NCBI GenBank assembly: GCA_035771175.1
Contig: CM069603.1
Span: forward strand, 29,499,308-29,563,307
Source of the DNA: Paratinospora sagittata
Lineage: Eukaryota; Streptophyta; Magnoliopsida; Ranunculales; Menispermaceae
Direction of reading: 5' to 3'
DNA length: 64,000 nt
A program made the translations under genes and the position numbers. Positions 40,171-51,340 of this stretch are shown here, in pieces. The notes under the pieces are model-generated. The model was not told the origin of the DNA and ran no database searches. It saw nothing but the letters and a program-made list of their open reading frames with translations. Position 1 is the first letter of the stretch, and the number at the start of each line of letters is the position of its first letter.

Positions 40171-41194
40171 GTATATATTAACTCTATTTTTAATTTTTTT
40201 TAACTAACTTAATTTTTATAAAGCTTGAGTTGAATTGAAAGGCCTTATAGTAAAAAACCAAGAACAATCAGCATTGAAATTAGCTGAATCACACTGATCA
40301 ATTTAATTTTTATGCTTTGGTCTTATTTGAGCTGTAGTTTGTGATTTGATTGTAATTTCAATGTCAATTGTCTTTTGATTAGTTAGCTCTTTTTTTTTGG
40401 AGGTTGAGATTGTGGAAATTGAATTTGATCAGCGGAGAAAAGTAAATTTAATAAATAAATGAGTACTACCTATATACCCTAATCTTATTTGTTTAGGACT
40501 TCTCATTTGGATGATTAGGTACTTCTAATCTTTATTCCTAATTATAATTAGAGCAAATATTAGCCATGGATGCACACTTGCAAAGCCATCTGCTTATTTG
40601 ATCTTCAATTCTTCATAGATTTTAACTTTTTATGGATACAATATTGTTTTGGCGATAAATGCATCCTCAGTAATTGTTTTGCAATTATTCGAATATTCCT
40701 TTGAGCATCATGCATATAGGTGGATTCATTTATATTGTTTGAATTTCTACAACAAAAGGGATTAAATAAAACAGAGATATTAAATATATGTGATTACTTC
40801 TTTTAAAGTCTTACTTGTCATTGTCTCTCTCTCCATTCCATGCTCTATATGCGCTTACTTTTTCATGAAGATACAATGGAGTTTGATTGGCAAGTTTTAA
40901 TTTAATAATAAGGATGAAATATTCATTATGAGCTGAAGAGATTTGTATGCTTTATTAAAATCTTGGAACATAGCTTGAGAAGATACAGTGATAGAAAAGG
41001 TGGCTTGAGAAGTCTATAAAAATGCATATAAAAGTTAATGATGTGGCTTTGCAGGATGTTGGTTTCTTCTAAGAATAGTGTAATTGTAATTTAGTGGCTG
41101 TATGATGACTTTAGTTTCTATAATTTTTCTAATTTTAGTTTCATTGGTCTTTATTTCCATTATAAATAAAAGTCACTTCTAGTATGAATATATG
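40171..41194. other. non-coding spacer between C1 and the minus G1 element
   Basis: Begins with GTATA, the right target-site copy of C1. AT-rich, no open frame with protein-like text, no transposon ends recognised. Confidence 0.45.
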
Positions 41195-42359
41195 TGTCAT
41201 ACCCCACCCGGACGTGCCTAAATCGACGAAACACTCACAGGCGGGGTGCGAATGCATTATAACAATTATCAAGTGCGCAGGTACACAATTCAAGTACAAG
41301 TCTGATTTCATTAATTTCAGAATGTATTTTGTACAAAATATAGGTGGTCTGGGACCGCCAATAATAAGGGAACATCCTCCCAAAAATCTCCTTAGCTATA
41401 AGTAAGGGAGTACAAAATGAGGGCCCAAACACCTCCACCCAATTTACCCTAGACTCCTATAAAATGGTTAGCAACGGGAATGAGCTATTGCCCAGCGGGT
41501 AAAATAGTTCGTGAATATCACAATTAATAAAGAAGACATTATAATCATACATCACATATACACAACATAGCATCATAAACAGTACAACGTGGCTTAACAA
41601 GAATGTATGCATAACACCATCTCGTAATGGCTCTATGACCGTTCATCGCCCTAGGTTTAGGTACAAATGTCCATCTCTAGGTAATCTTGGGTTCACATTC
41701 TACGTCCATCTCTAGGGGAAACATCAATAATAGTGGGTACAGTTGCACCAATAAATACGTAACAGATCACAGACCACTTACGTCCCTAGGTGGTTCTTAT
41801 TTCATGTATGATGACTATGCATGTGGGGTCTGATCTTTACTGATATTAGACAGGATTTGGCGGCGTCTGGTGATGCTTATCAGGGTTAGCATCACCGCAT
41901 GCATTGTTAGGATGTCCAGTATCACATATACCAACAGATAGCTTTCAATGGGAACAACTAGACCAGTCTCCAGGTCGAGAGGTGGGGACACGAGGTCCCG
42001 CTTAAATACCAAGTCTTCTAGAGCAGCAAGCTGCCTCATGTTCATTATTCAAATTTATTAGGGACAAAACTAAGTCTGGTTGAGTCCAATTGACTACTAT
42101 TCCGACGTAATAACAGTGTAATACATGGACTCCAAATATTAAGGCATAACTATGACATGTATAAACATTATACACAATAATGTAGTGTAAGTGAATAATA
42201 GACATAATAAGAAATGAATGAAAACTTTATGAAAAGTCATAAGACACGCAAACTTATGTTTCATTTCCACTTTCAAATTGAACACTTGATGTTCCGCGCT
42301 CTTTGTCGAGCAGCTGTTGCGCACCGTACCAGTGGAGAGTCTCTAAGAGAGAGAGTCTC

Positions 42360-42390
<31 letters not shown>

Positions 42391-42507
42391 TAAGGAAAAG
42401 TGGTGTGCGAAATGAGAGAGAGGGGGCCCCTTTTTATAGAAAAGAGGGGCGCCTGAACGTTCGAGTACTGCCGATTATTTTTTTTTGTGTAAATTAGGGG
42501 TATTACA
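41195..42507 (-). repeat. 3' LTR of the minus G1 element
   Basis: 1313 bp. On the minus strand it starts TGTAATACCCCTAATTTACAC and ends GGGGTATGACA. A GA run at 42364-42390 corresponds to the CT run of the plus copy. Confidence 0.92.
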
Positions 42508-42543
42508 CTCTACCCCCCTTAAAATAATTTTTCCCTTGAGATT

Positions 42544-42834
42544 TCAGTCCATGTAGTCATGATTGCTATCTTTGTGAGATTCACTGCCTTGGTCATCTTC
42601 CATTAGATCAGGGTATTGCTGGTAAGGTCCTTGAATTATACTCTGACTAGTGGAATCCTCGACATCATCAAACAATGGAGAGCAAATAGAATCGGATTCC
42701 TCCACAGAAGGTTTTGACATTTGCTTGACAGATGGTGGTGTAGGGCAGTGCGAGTTGTTGTGTTTCATGGGAGGCAGATTGATTAGTGGAATGCTTTTTA
42801 CGTGTTGTTGCCCGAATTCGCCCGCCTAGTAGTT
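42544..42834 (-). pseudogene. ORF3 of the minus G1 element
   Basis: Open from ATG at 42768 to the stop at 42544 (74 codons) and open a little further upstream. Conserved with the plus copy: PPSVKQM, DSICSPLFDDVED, IIQG-YQQYPDL, DDQGSESHKD and the terminal NHDYMD. The plus copy has CTG at the position of this ATG. No known domain recognised. Confidence 0.55.
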
Positions 42835-43156
42835 TTGGTAGGAGATCCTGCCAGGACGAAGGGCCTGCATTGTTTCGAGCAATTTCATCACGATATAACC
42901 ATGTACGTTCTGGCGAAGGGGTTCGCAGTCACTGAGGCGAGAGAGTTGGTGATGTGTAGAAGCTGTGGGTTGCTTCTGGACTTGAAGGACTCCCCCGAGG
43001 TTACCAAACAGGCCATGGTGTATATGGTTCTTTACTCCTGTCTGTGCTATCCGTAGATATCTACATTTTGTGTAATAAGATTAGATGTTGACACAATTAT
43101 AGTTGTACAAGAATAATTTCATTGATAAGTGAAAAATACAAAATATTACAACATCA

Positions 43157-44484
43157 ATTATTGTTGGAACAATTCGAGTATCTTTGTTTGATTTTATCTT
43201 CAAGTTCCCAAGTTGCTCCCTCTATTCCGTCGTAATCCCAAAGCACTTTTACAAATGGAATACTACGCCGTCTAAGTTCTTGAATTCTCCTGTCCAGAAT
43301 TTGTATCACTCTCTCCTGATATTTGTTTCCTTCTTTAACCTAAACTTCGACCAAAGGGACGATATGTGAAGGATCAGGATGATACTTTCGAAGCATGGAT
43401 ACATGGAAAACGTCATGAACTTTGGACATGGATGAGAGAAGGGATAATCGATAGGCTAGTTTGCCAATTCGTTCGATGATCTTAAATGGGACTATATATC
43501 TTGGAGAGAGCTTTCCTTTGATCCCGAAGCGTTTGACACCTCTTGTAGGCTGGACTTTTAGAAAAACATAGTCTTCCTCAAACTCTAGAGGTTGTCTCTG
43601 CTTGTCGGCATAACTCTTTTGTCGACTCTATGCCACACGAAGTCGCTCATTTACTAATATGATATTCTCAAAAGTGTTTTGAACTAGTTCTGGCCCCAAC
43701 TGCGGACGATCTGCCATGTCTAACCAGCATACTGGAGATCTGCAAGGGCGACCATAGAGAGCCTTGTATGGTGCCATGCCAATACTGTATTGGTAGCTGC
43801 TGTTGTATGCAAATTTAGCCAAATGTAAGTGTTTAGCCCATCCACCGTGAAAGGGCTAGTATGCAACATCGTAACATGTCCTCTAAAATCTGGATCAAAC
43901 GCTCTGACTGCCCATCGATCTGTGGGTGAAAAGTTGTGCTCATGGTAATCTTGGAACCCATTCTACTCTGGAAGCTTTGCCAAAACTTTGATGTGAATCG
44001 AGGGTCCTGATCAGAGACAATCGTGAGTGGTATGCCATGGAGGCGTATGATCTTTTTTTTCATACAATTCGGCTAGCTTGGCAGGGTTATCCGTGAACTT
44101 TATTGGTAAAAAGTGTGCAGACTTTGTGAGTTTGTCAATGATAACCCAAATTGTTTCCTGACCTTTATTATTTCGAGGTAAGGCAGTAACGAAGTCCATT
44201 GTTATGTTCTCCCACTTCCATTCTTAAATAGGTAAAGGCTAAAGGAGGCTGGAAGAAAGTTTGCGTTCCGCCTTTACTTGTTGGCAAACGAGACATCGAG
44301 CAACATATTCTGCAATAGCTTTCTTCATTCCAGAGAACCGAAATTGTCGCTTGACGTCTTTGTACATTTTGTCTACCCAAGGATGCATAGCGAATCTCGA
44401 GCAATGCATTTTGGTGAGCACTTCTTCGAACTTCAGGATCGTTCGGTAGGCACAGACGTTTCTTGTAGAAAATTGCCCCATCAT
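43157..44484 (-). pseudogene. G1 minus integrase and chromodomain-like tail
   Basis: HHCC region (MHCSRFAMHPWVD, CLVCQQVKAERK) at about 44420-44270; MDFVTALPRNNKGQ with the first Asp at 44199; IVSDQDPRFTSKFW retains the second Asp (about 44010-43985); the HPQIDGQSERLIQILEDML block retains the Glu (about 43930). Frame shifts at about 44060, 43830 and 43625 separate these pieces. The tail (43600-43157) is broken by stops. Confidence 0.85.
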
Positions 44485-46042
44485 CGGAGACCGACCAGTG
44501 GGGAAGGTCCTGTCCGCTGAGGATGAGTTCTCTTTTCTCCATTAACATGAGGTCGTTGGCTTGGGCAACTGAGATTTTTTGAATAAGGTTGGCAGTTAAT
44601 TGGGAGAGTCGTGATCTTCCTTCTTCCTCAATGAGCTGTAAGTTGTTATTCTCCAGCTCCGTAGCCAACTTCCCCATTTCGAAGTTGAGGGTACACACAA
44701 CAACATATGACTTTCTACTCAGGGCATCAGCCACAACGTTGGCTTTTTCCGGATGATATTGGAGTTGAAAGTCGTAGTCTTTCAAAAATTCCAACCATTT
44801 TTTTGGCGTAGGTTTAGGTCTATCTGAGTGTAGATGTACTTGAGGCTTTTGTTATCTGAGAAGACCTCAAACCGCTCACCGTATAGGTAATGGCGCCATA
44901 ACTTCAGCGCGAATATGACAACTGCAAGTTCCAATTCGTGTGTCGGGTAATTACCCTCATGGATCTTTAGTTGTCTAGAAGCATATGCAACAACTTGGCC
45001 ATCTTGCATTAGTACTGCACCTAAGCCTTGGAGTGAGGCATCGGTGTATAATAAAAATTCAACTCCATTTCTTGGAGTGATTAGTACTAGTGATGCCGTC
45101 CTGGAATGACGATTCACAGGCTGCATTCTAGATGAATCGTATGTCTTTCCGAGTGAGTTTGGTCATAAGTTCAACAATCTTGAAAAAGTCCTTAATAAAG
45201 CGTCTGTAGTAGCCAGCCAAGCCGAGAAATCTCCGAATTTGAGTAACAGTGGTAGGTTGCTTCCAGTTTAATACCGCTTCAACTTTTGAAGGATCTACTT
45301 CGATGCCATTGCCTGAAACTACATGACCTAGAAATTGAACTTTCTTTGCCCAAAATTCACACTTACTCAACTTTGCATATAGCTGGTGGTGTTTTAAGGT
45401 CTGGAGGACAATCCTCAGGTGTGTCATATGATCTTTCACTGTTGGTGAATACACCAATATATCATTTACAAAGACCACCATGAATCGATCTAAATATGGT
45501 CTGAGGATATGATTCATCAAATCCATGAATGTTGCAGGTGCGTTAGTTAGACTGAATGACATGACCAGGAGCTCGTAATGACCATACCGAGTTCTGGAAG
45601 CTGTTTTAATGACGTTTGACTTCCTGATACGGAGTTGATGATAGCTAGATACTAAATCAATCCTAGAAAAGTATTTGGCATCTCTAAGTTGGTCGAACAA
45701 GTCAGCGATCCTAGGCAATGGGTATCTGTTCATGATGGTTGCGTTATTCAACTTGCAATAGTCGATGCCAAGTCATAACGAACCATCATTTTTTCGAATG
45801 AAAAGGATTGGAGTGCCCCAAGGTGATGACCTTTTTCTGATGAAGCCTGTACTTTCCAATTCCTTCAGTTGTTTATCCAACTCAACTAGCTTTACGTTGG
45901 ACGTTCTGTATGGTGGAATAAAAATGGGTTCGGTTCCTGATATCAGTTTGATTTCAAAGTCAAATTCTTGAACTGGGGGTAGGCCAGGAAGGTCATTTAG
46001 AAATACCATTGGGAATTCAGATATGACTTTGATGTCGTGCAC
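44485..46042 (-). pseudogene. G1 minus reverse transcriptase and RNase H
   Basis: RT runs 46042-45128 with one shift near 45775. [20 protein letters not shown] and the palm are good, but the catalytic motif reads FVNDILVY (about 45475-45455): Asn replaces the first of the paired aspartates, so the polymerase should be dead. RNase H (45126-44782) is better preserved than in the plus copy: [47 protein letters not shown]; it continues in 44794-44690 to VVADALSRKS. Confidence 0.9.
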
Positions 46043-46093
46043 ATCGAGAAGGTATGGTGGTGGCGGTTCATTATCGTCACCAATGGATAGAAA

Positions 46094-47837
46094 TCAGAGT
46101 TTTGCTTTGAAGAGTGAGACAGTTGAGCTGTGAATCTGTTTCCGGGTGCCTTGGATCTTGACTTTTTCTCCGGTAGGTAAGGTTATCAGAACTTGCTTTT
46201 TTATACAATTGATTTTAGCATTTAGTGGCGTCAGCCAGCCCATGCCGAGAATGACGTCAAAGTCTTGTATGTCCATGACCAGGAGATCTGTAGGGATTAT
46301 CTGTCCTGACATTCTAAGTTCACATCTAGAACATTTCTCGTTAATGTCACTACCAGGTCCTATTGGTGTTGAGACATGGATAGTGAAGTTGGTTGGTTCT
46401 GCAAGCCTAATTGTGCTGCCAGTGTAGAGGACATAAAAGAATGCGTGGAACCTGAATCAAGTAATACATGTACCATTGTATTGAACAAGGGGAATGTACC
46501 TTCCACCACATTATTATCATCTGGAAGAGGTTGCTGGGTCACAACATAGGCTCTTCCATGCTGCCATTGTCCCTGGTTTTGGTGGTTTTGCCTGGGCTGG
46601 GCGTTTGCAGCAGGTGGGGCTTGTTGAACTGGAACTATGGGAACTGGCTGTTGCAGTTGTGAAAGATGGGGATAGAGCTTTTTTATGTGGTCCTATTGGC
46701 CGCAATTGTAACAAGTCAACGTCTGATGGTTAGGCGCTTGTTGTTAGTTCAATTGGCTGGGCTGATTGTGGTGTTGTTGGCCACCACATCTGCCATTGCC
46801 ATTGCGGCGACCGCTTCTGCCATTACGACCTCATTTGTTCTGATTTTGAAAACTGTAATGGCCAGGGTTAAGATTTTGAGCCGCAGGTGCAGTGGCCACT
46901 TACTTTTGCACGAGGTTGGGAGGGTTGGGTTTGGATTATGATAGATCTTCTTCTTGTTGTCCTATTGGGCAAAATTTGCCACCCGTTTTCCTCTATTCTT
47001 TCTCTGTTCTTGCTTCGTTTTCTCTTGCTCAAAGTTCATGGCCATATTGACTAGCTCCCTATAATTCTTGAGGTCTAAGATTGGCAGGACCTGTCAAATA
47101 TCTGGACGAAGGCCATTATAGAATTTCTCAGCCTTATCTCGCTCCGTTGAGATGGTGGAGAGAGAGAAGACTGATAATTCCTTGAACCTGACAGCATACT
47201 CTAGGACTGTCATGCCGCCCTGGTAAAGCCTGGCAAACTCTTGGTGTCTTTGCCTCTTCACTGCGGAAGTACTCATCAATGAATAGTAACTCGAATTCCA
47301 ACCAAGTCATGTCTGTTACATTGACCCTTGGGTCTTCCTTCACCGTTATCCACCAAGTGTTAGCTCCACTGACGAGTTGGTAGGAAGCTAGTGGAATTTT
47401 TTTACCCTTGTCAACTCTCATAGCCTCAAGAGCCTTTTTTTTGACTCATCAAGCCATTTTTGCGCTTCATCCGCATCAATGGTGCCATAAAAGGTAAGGG
47501 GTTGTAGCCTTTTATATTTTGTGATCTGGTCAACTTGGCTCTCCGACTCAGATCGAACAGGTGCCTGTACAGTGATCACCTGATTGGTCGCAGTCTCACG
47601 GACAACCATTTGTGTAGTCACTTTCATTGCCTCAATGAATCTGGCGAAAAAGTGTTCCATGCCCGAAGGCATGACCAAGGGTGTAGGTTGAGGTGACACT
47701 GCCTGTCCAGAAGTGGTGGCAGTGTCGTGTGCGGCCTACTCTATACTCGGAGGCTGCGGTTCCTGATTATGTGTCTCAGGAGGTGCCTCCTCTGTCGGAC
47801 GGACTATGCGTGACCTTTCTCTTTTCCTCGGTTGCAT
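46094..47837 (-). pseudogene. G1 minus gag and protease
   Basis: Gag ATG at 47837-47835. Core 47699-47418 (ITKYKRLQPLTFYG, AQKWLDESKK), then a shift caused by a short homopolymer near 47440. The zinc knuckle near 46710 has a stop in place of a residue. Protease motif LLDSGSTHSF lies at about 46475 and ILGMGWL at about 46250, where the plus copy has GMDWL. Confidence 0.85.
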
Positions 47838-48594
47838 TTTTCTCACTAGCAAGGAGAAAATAAAAAAGAACTCCACTTTAGGAAGTGTAGCCAAGTATAG
47901 TGATATGATATTCTCAGCAATTTATAAGTTCGAGAGTTCTGCAATTATAAAACCACATATTTTTCTAGGTATGGTGTAAGGTTTTTAGTGAGGAATCAAA
48001 GTGTTTGTATAATAAGTATAAAGTCTTGAAGGTATTTCAAATATTTTGTTTCTGGTTTTATGAACATACTTATCTTTTTTGAAAATCCATAAAAGTCATA
48101 GAAATTCTGAGACTAGCCTCGGGAAATGCCCTAGTCTAGCGCTCTATCACATTTTTATGTGTTCAAACTCCTTTCCTTAGCCTTTCCGATTATTATCTGA
48201 ATTTTTGTGTCCCATACCACATGAATTTGGTAATAAGGGGTACAACCAAGTTAAGTTATACGAACAACGTCTCTAAAAAACAACATCGGTTGGAAAGGAA
48301 TTCACTAATAGTATCGTCCAAGTTTACTCGTCCCATACCGTGTAAACTTCATGATAATCTTAGTGATTCAACTTTCCCTGATGTTTTCCACACAAGGTCA
48401 TGGGTTTTATTACTTCCAAAGTTTTATTTGGTATCTACCAATTTTTTTGTGTCCCATACCACTCCAAAGTTAGCGATACGAAAGAAAATAATGGTTGTAA
48501 GTCGGCCCATAAAAAATAGTCTCAAATAAAAAAAAACATTTCATTCATAATTAAAAAAAATATTACAATGCTAGTAATTGTTTTTCTAATTTCC
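47838..48594. other. non-coding stretch between ORF0 and gag in the minus G1 element
   Basis: Counterpart of 20328-21119. No open frame. The conservation across copies includes CCCATACCAC-like short repeats (48220, 48320, 48455), whose complement also occurs in the plus copy. Confidence 0.45.
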
Positions 48595-49261
48595 CTACCT
48601 ACTGTTCCGCCTAGTTCTCCTACTAGTCGCGGAGTGATCACTAGAAAAAGGCTAAGAGGCGTTATGTTGTTCTTCTAAGGTTTGAATTATGTGTTTCATA
48701 GTTCTAAACTCATCACGCATTTCATCAAAACGTGACATAATAGCTTGAAATCGATCATCTTGGTTGGCTAGTTGTCCCCTAGGGGAGGGTAGGCCGGTTG
48801 TCCTGTCGATGGTGGGTAAGCTGTGGGCATTGTTTGAAATTGTTGGCTGTTTGGCTGACCCATTGGTGGAGGGTACTTGGTTTGATTATATGAGGTTCCC
48901 CTAACTGGAACTTCTTGGAAGGTTAGATTTGCTTGAGTCGGAAAGTCTTGAAAAAGTTTACTCATTGTGGTATCCTGTCTTTCGAAGTTTGGTGTAGCCC
49001 AATTTTAAGATGGTTGGTTCATGGTTAATTGTGAAGTCGGCTGGTGTTGGTCCCACCCAAGAGGGGGTGAATTGGGTGCAATGGCCAATTTTAAATATTC
49101 TTCCAATAACTTAAGTGATTTACATAAGTTAATTGGAACATGATGCAAATTAGAACACAGACTAAAATGCAAACGTTTTACACACAAATTTATAGTGGTT
49201 CGGCCAAGCCTACGTCCACTACCTAATCTCCCGATTAGGATTTACTCAATCCACTAACTGA

Positions 49262-49617
49262 TTCTTTTACGGGTGAGAACCAAATCGTTACAACTACCCT
49301 TTTACAAGTTAAAGGCAAACCTATCCTTTCACAGGCTAAGGATGAACCATTTTCCTTTTTTCGGGATTAGGAAAAACCCATGTTCCTTTTAATGGCTAAG
49401 GAAGAACCAATTTCCTTTTTCCGGGATGAGGAGAAACTCGTGTTCCTTTTACTGGCTAAGGAAGAACTGTGATCCTTTTGTGGGATAAGGAACAACCGGT
49501 TTTTCTTTTAAGGCTGAGAGATAACCAATCCTTTTTAAGGTTAAGGACACACCTACCCTTTTATTGGATGAGGATGAACCGATTTCTCTTTTAAAGGCTG
49601 AGAGAAAACCTATATGA
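49262..49617. repeat. array of imperfect CCTTTT/AAGG hairpins
   Basis: About ten short units of 25-40 bp, each an inverted pair such as ATCCTT (49323-49328) with AAGGAT (49338-49343) and TTCCTT (49383-49388) with AAGGAA (49398-49403). Units alternate with GAACC or AAACC spacers. Confidence 0.8.
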
Positions 49618-50619
49618 TTTCAATCCTGAAATCATCAAGTGAACTACTTTCACTTGTCTTGGTTGTTTCAATCCAGAAACACACCAACATTACAACACTG
49701 AGATGTTGGGTGGTTCTAACACAGTAGAACACTTTACATTAAGCACAATACATAGCATTACAAAGATATAAAATGTGAAATAGGTAATGCTAAGTTGAAA
49801 TACACCCTCTGTCCTTTACCTTTCAATGTTCGGTATTGTTCAAGTGTAGTTTTGAAAAGCATGAATGATATGATATGAAAATCAGTGCTTTATCGAAAGA
49901 TAAAATATACCAAACAAATATTGACGTTAAAAATAGAGGACTGGTGTAAATCAAAGACACAAACAATTTTTAAAATAGATATAGAATATATGTATGAAAA
50001 CTTTCGGTTCAACGATCAGTAGTTTAACGGAACTACTGATATAGTTCAATACAATACTTAAGATATGAAATCAAGTACGACCGTATATCTTGAACTATTT
50101 CTCAAATTCTATCATTAGCATGAATGATACCATATATGAATCAGTGCTGAGAATTTGAGTTGATACCAATAGAAAACAAATTTTCAAATATAAAATAGAA
50201 TTGAAGTTCAATATGAAAGTCGTATAGGTATCAGTAAAAATACCTTGAAAGATTAGAAAATGAAATTCATTTTGACTCGGACTAACTTTCAAAAAGTATT
50301 GGCACAACACAAAGTGATTGGCAAGTTGTTTGATCCTAAGTGCTGGTATTTATAGACTTAGTGGGACATATCCGTTAGACGTTTGAAGTTCAAATAATGT
50401 GAACGTTTTCACACAACGGCTAAAATGTTATCTGAAAATAGCAACTGCGATTTTCACTAACATGCTGGTTTTTTTCATATTTTATGAAAGAGGAAAGTTT
50501 TAGAAGAAATACTTTCATGTATCAGAGAAGGTCTTTGATAGGTCTGAAAAGGACTTTGTGCAAATGTCTGTTTTGAAAAAGTAAACTGACGTAGTGTACT
50601 CATTCGAACAGTGACGGTA

Positions 50620-51340
50620 GTTGAATTAGCGTCCTGATTCCGTAATCAGTGTCCTAACGCATAACGTCAACTTTGTTGTTTTGTTCTTTGAGGACGCTTA
50701 TTATGTATAAGCGTCCTGCTGAACACTCAAGTGAGGGCGCTACTAACTCGTAAGCGCCCTGACTTACTTATGACTTTAGACGACTTAAACCTTGAAGGTG
50801 CTAATGCACAGTTAGCGTCCTGCTATGTTTTAAAACTATTAAGTGCATGAGGGCGCTACTATCCGAGTAAGCGTCTTGCCTTTAAAACATAAAACAAAAC
50901 ATGAGGGCGCTACATTACGTGAGCGTCCTACTGGATAAAAAACATAGCATGAGGGCGCTACTACTATGTAAGCGCCCTGCAAATTAAGACATTTTAAAAA
51001 ACGCTAAAGGACAATCAGCGTCCTGAAAGTTATTAAGTTGATTTCCAAAAGTGAGGGCGGTCCTATCGAGTAAATGTCTTGATAGTTTAATCAACTTATA
51101 ACCATCAATGTCTTTAAAGAAACATTATTTGAAGAACTTAAAGAGATCTTTCAGTGAGCTGATGCTGAGTCAGCTTCCTGACAACTTCAAAGGTTGACTA
51201 ATAGAGGAGGCCGCTACTATATAAGTAAGCATCATGATTATTTAGTTCAATTCAACTCAACCTTGAACGTTATCAACGTCTTAATGACCTATCAGCATCC
51301 TGACTTAACAAGTTTAGGAGAGCACTGCTATTTCATTAGA
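50620..51340. repeat. array of AGGGCGCT/AGCGCCCT hairpins
   Basis: Eight to eleven units spaced about 50-90 bp. Clear ones: AGGACGCTTA/TAAGCGTCCT (50691-50700, 50708-50717, perfect 10-bp arms); AGGGCGCT/AGCGCCCT (50734-50741, 50753-50760); 50850-50857 with 50870-50877 (imperfect); 50904-50911 with 50922-50929 (one mismatch); 50952-50959 with 50971-50978 (perfect). Loops are 7-12 bases, mostly beginning AC. Later units are degenerate. Confidence 0.9.

Noticed and set aside
41060..41090. Possible second CACTA terminus (TTCTTCTAAGAATAGTG)
   Set aside because: It differs from the expected TTCTTGTAGTG at key positions and no subterminal repeats adjoin it.
50620..51340. Hairpin array as a CRISPR array
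   Set aside because: Plant sequence; the repeated units are degenerate palindromes without constant repeat and spacer lengths, and no cas genes exist here.
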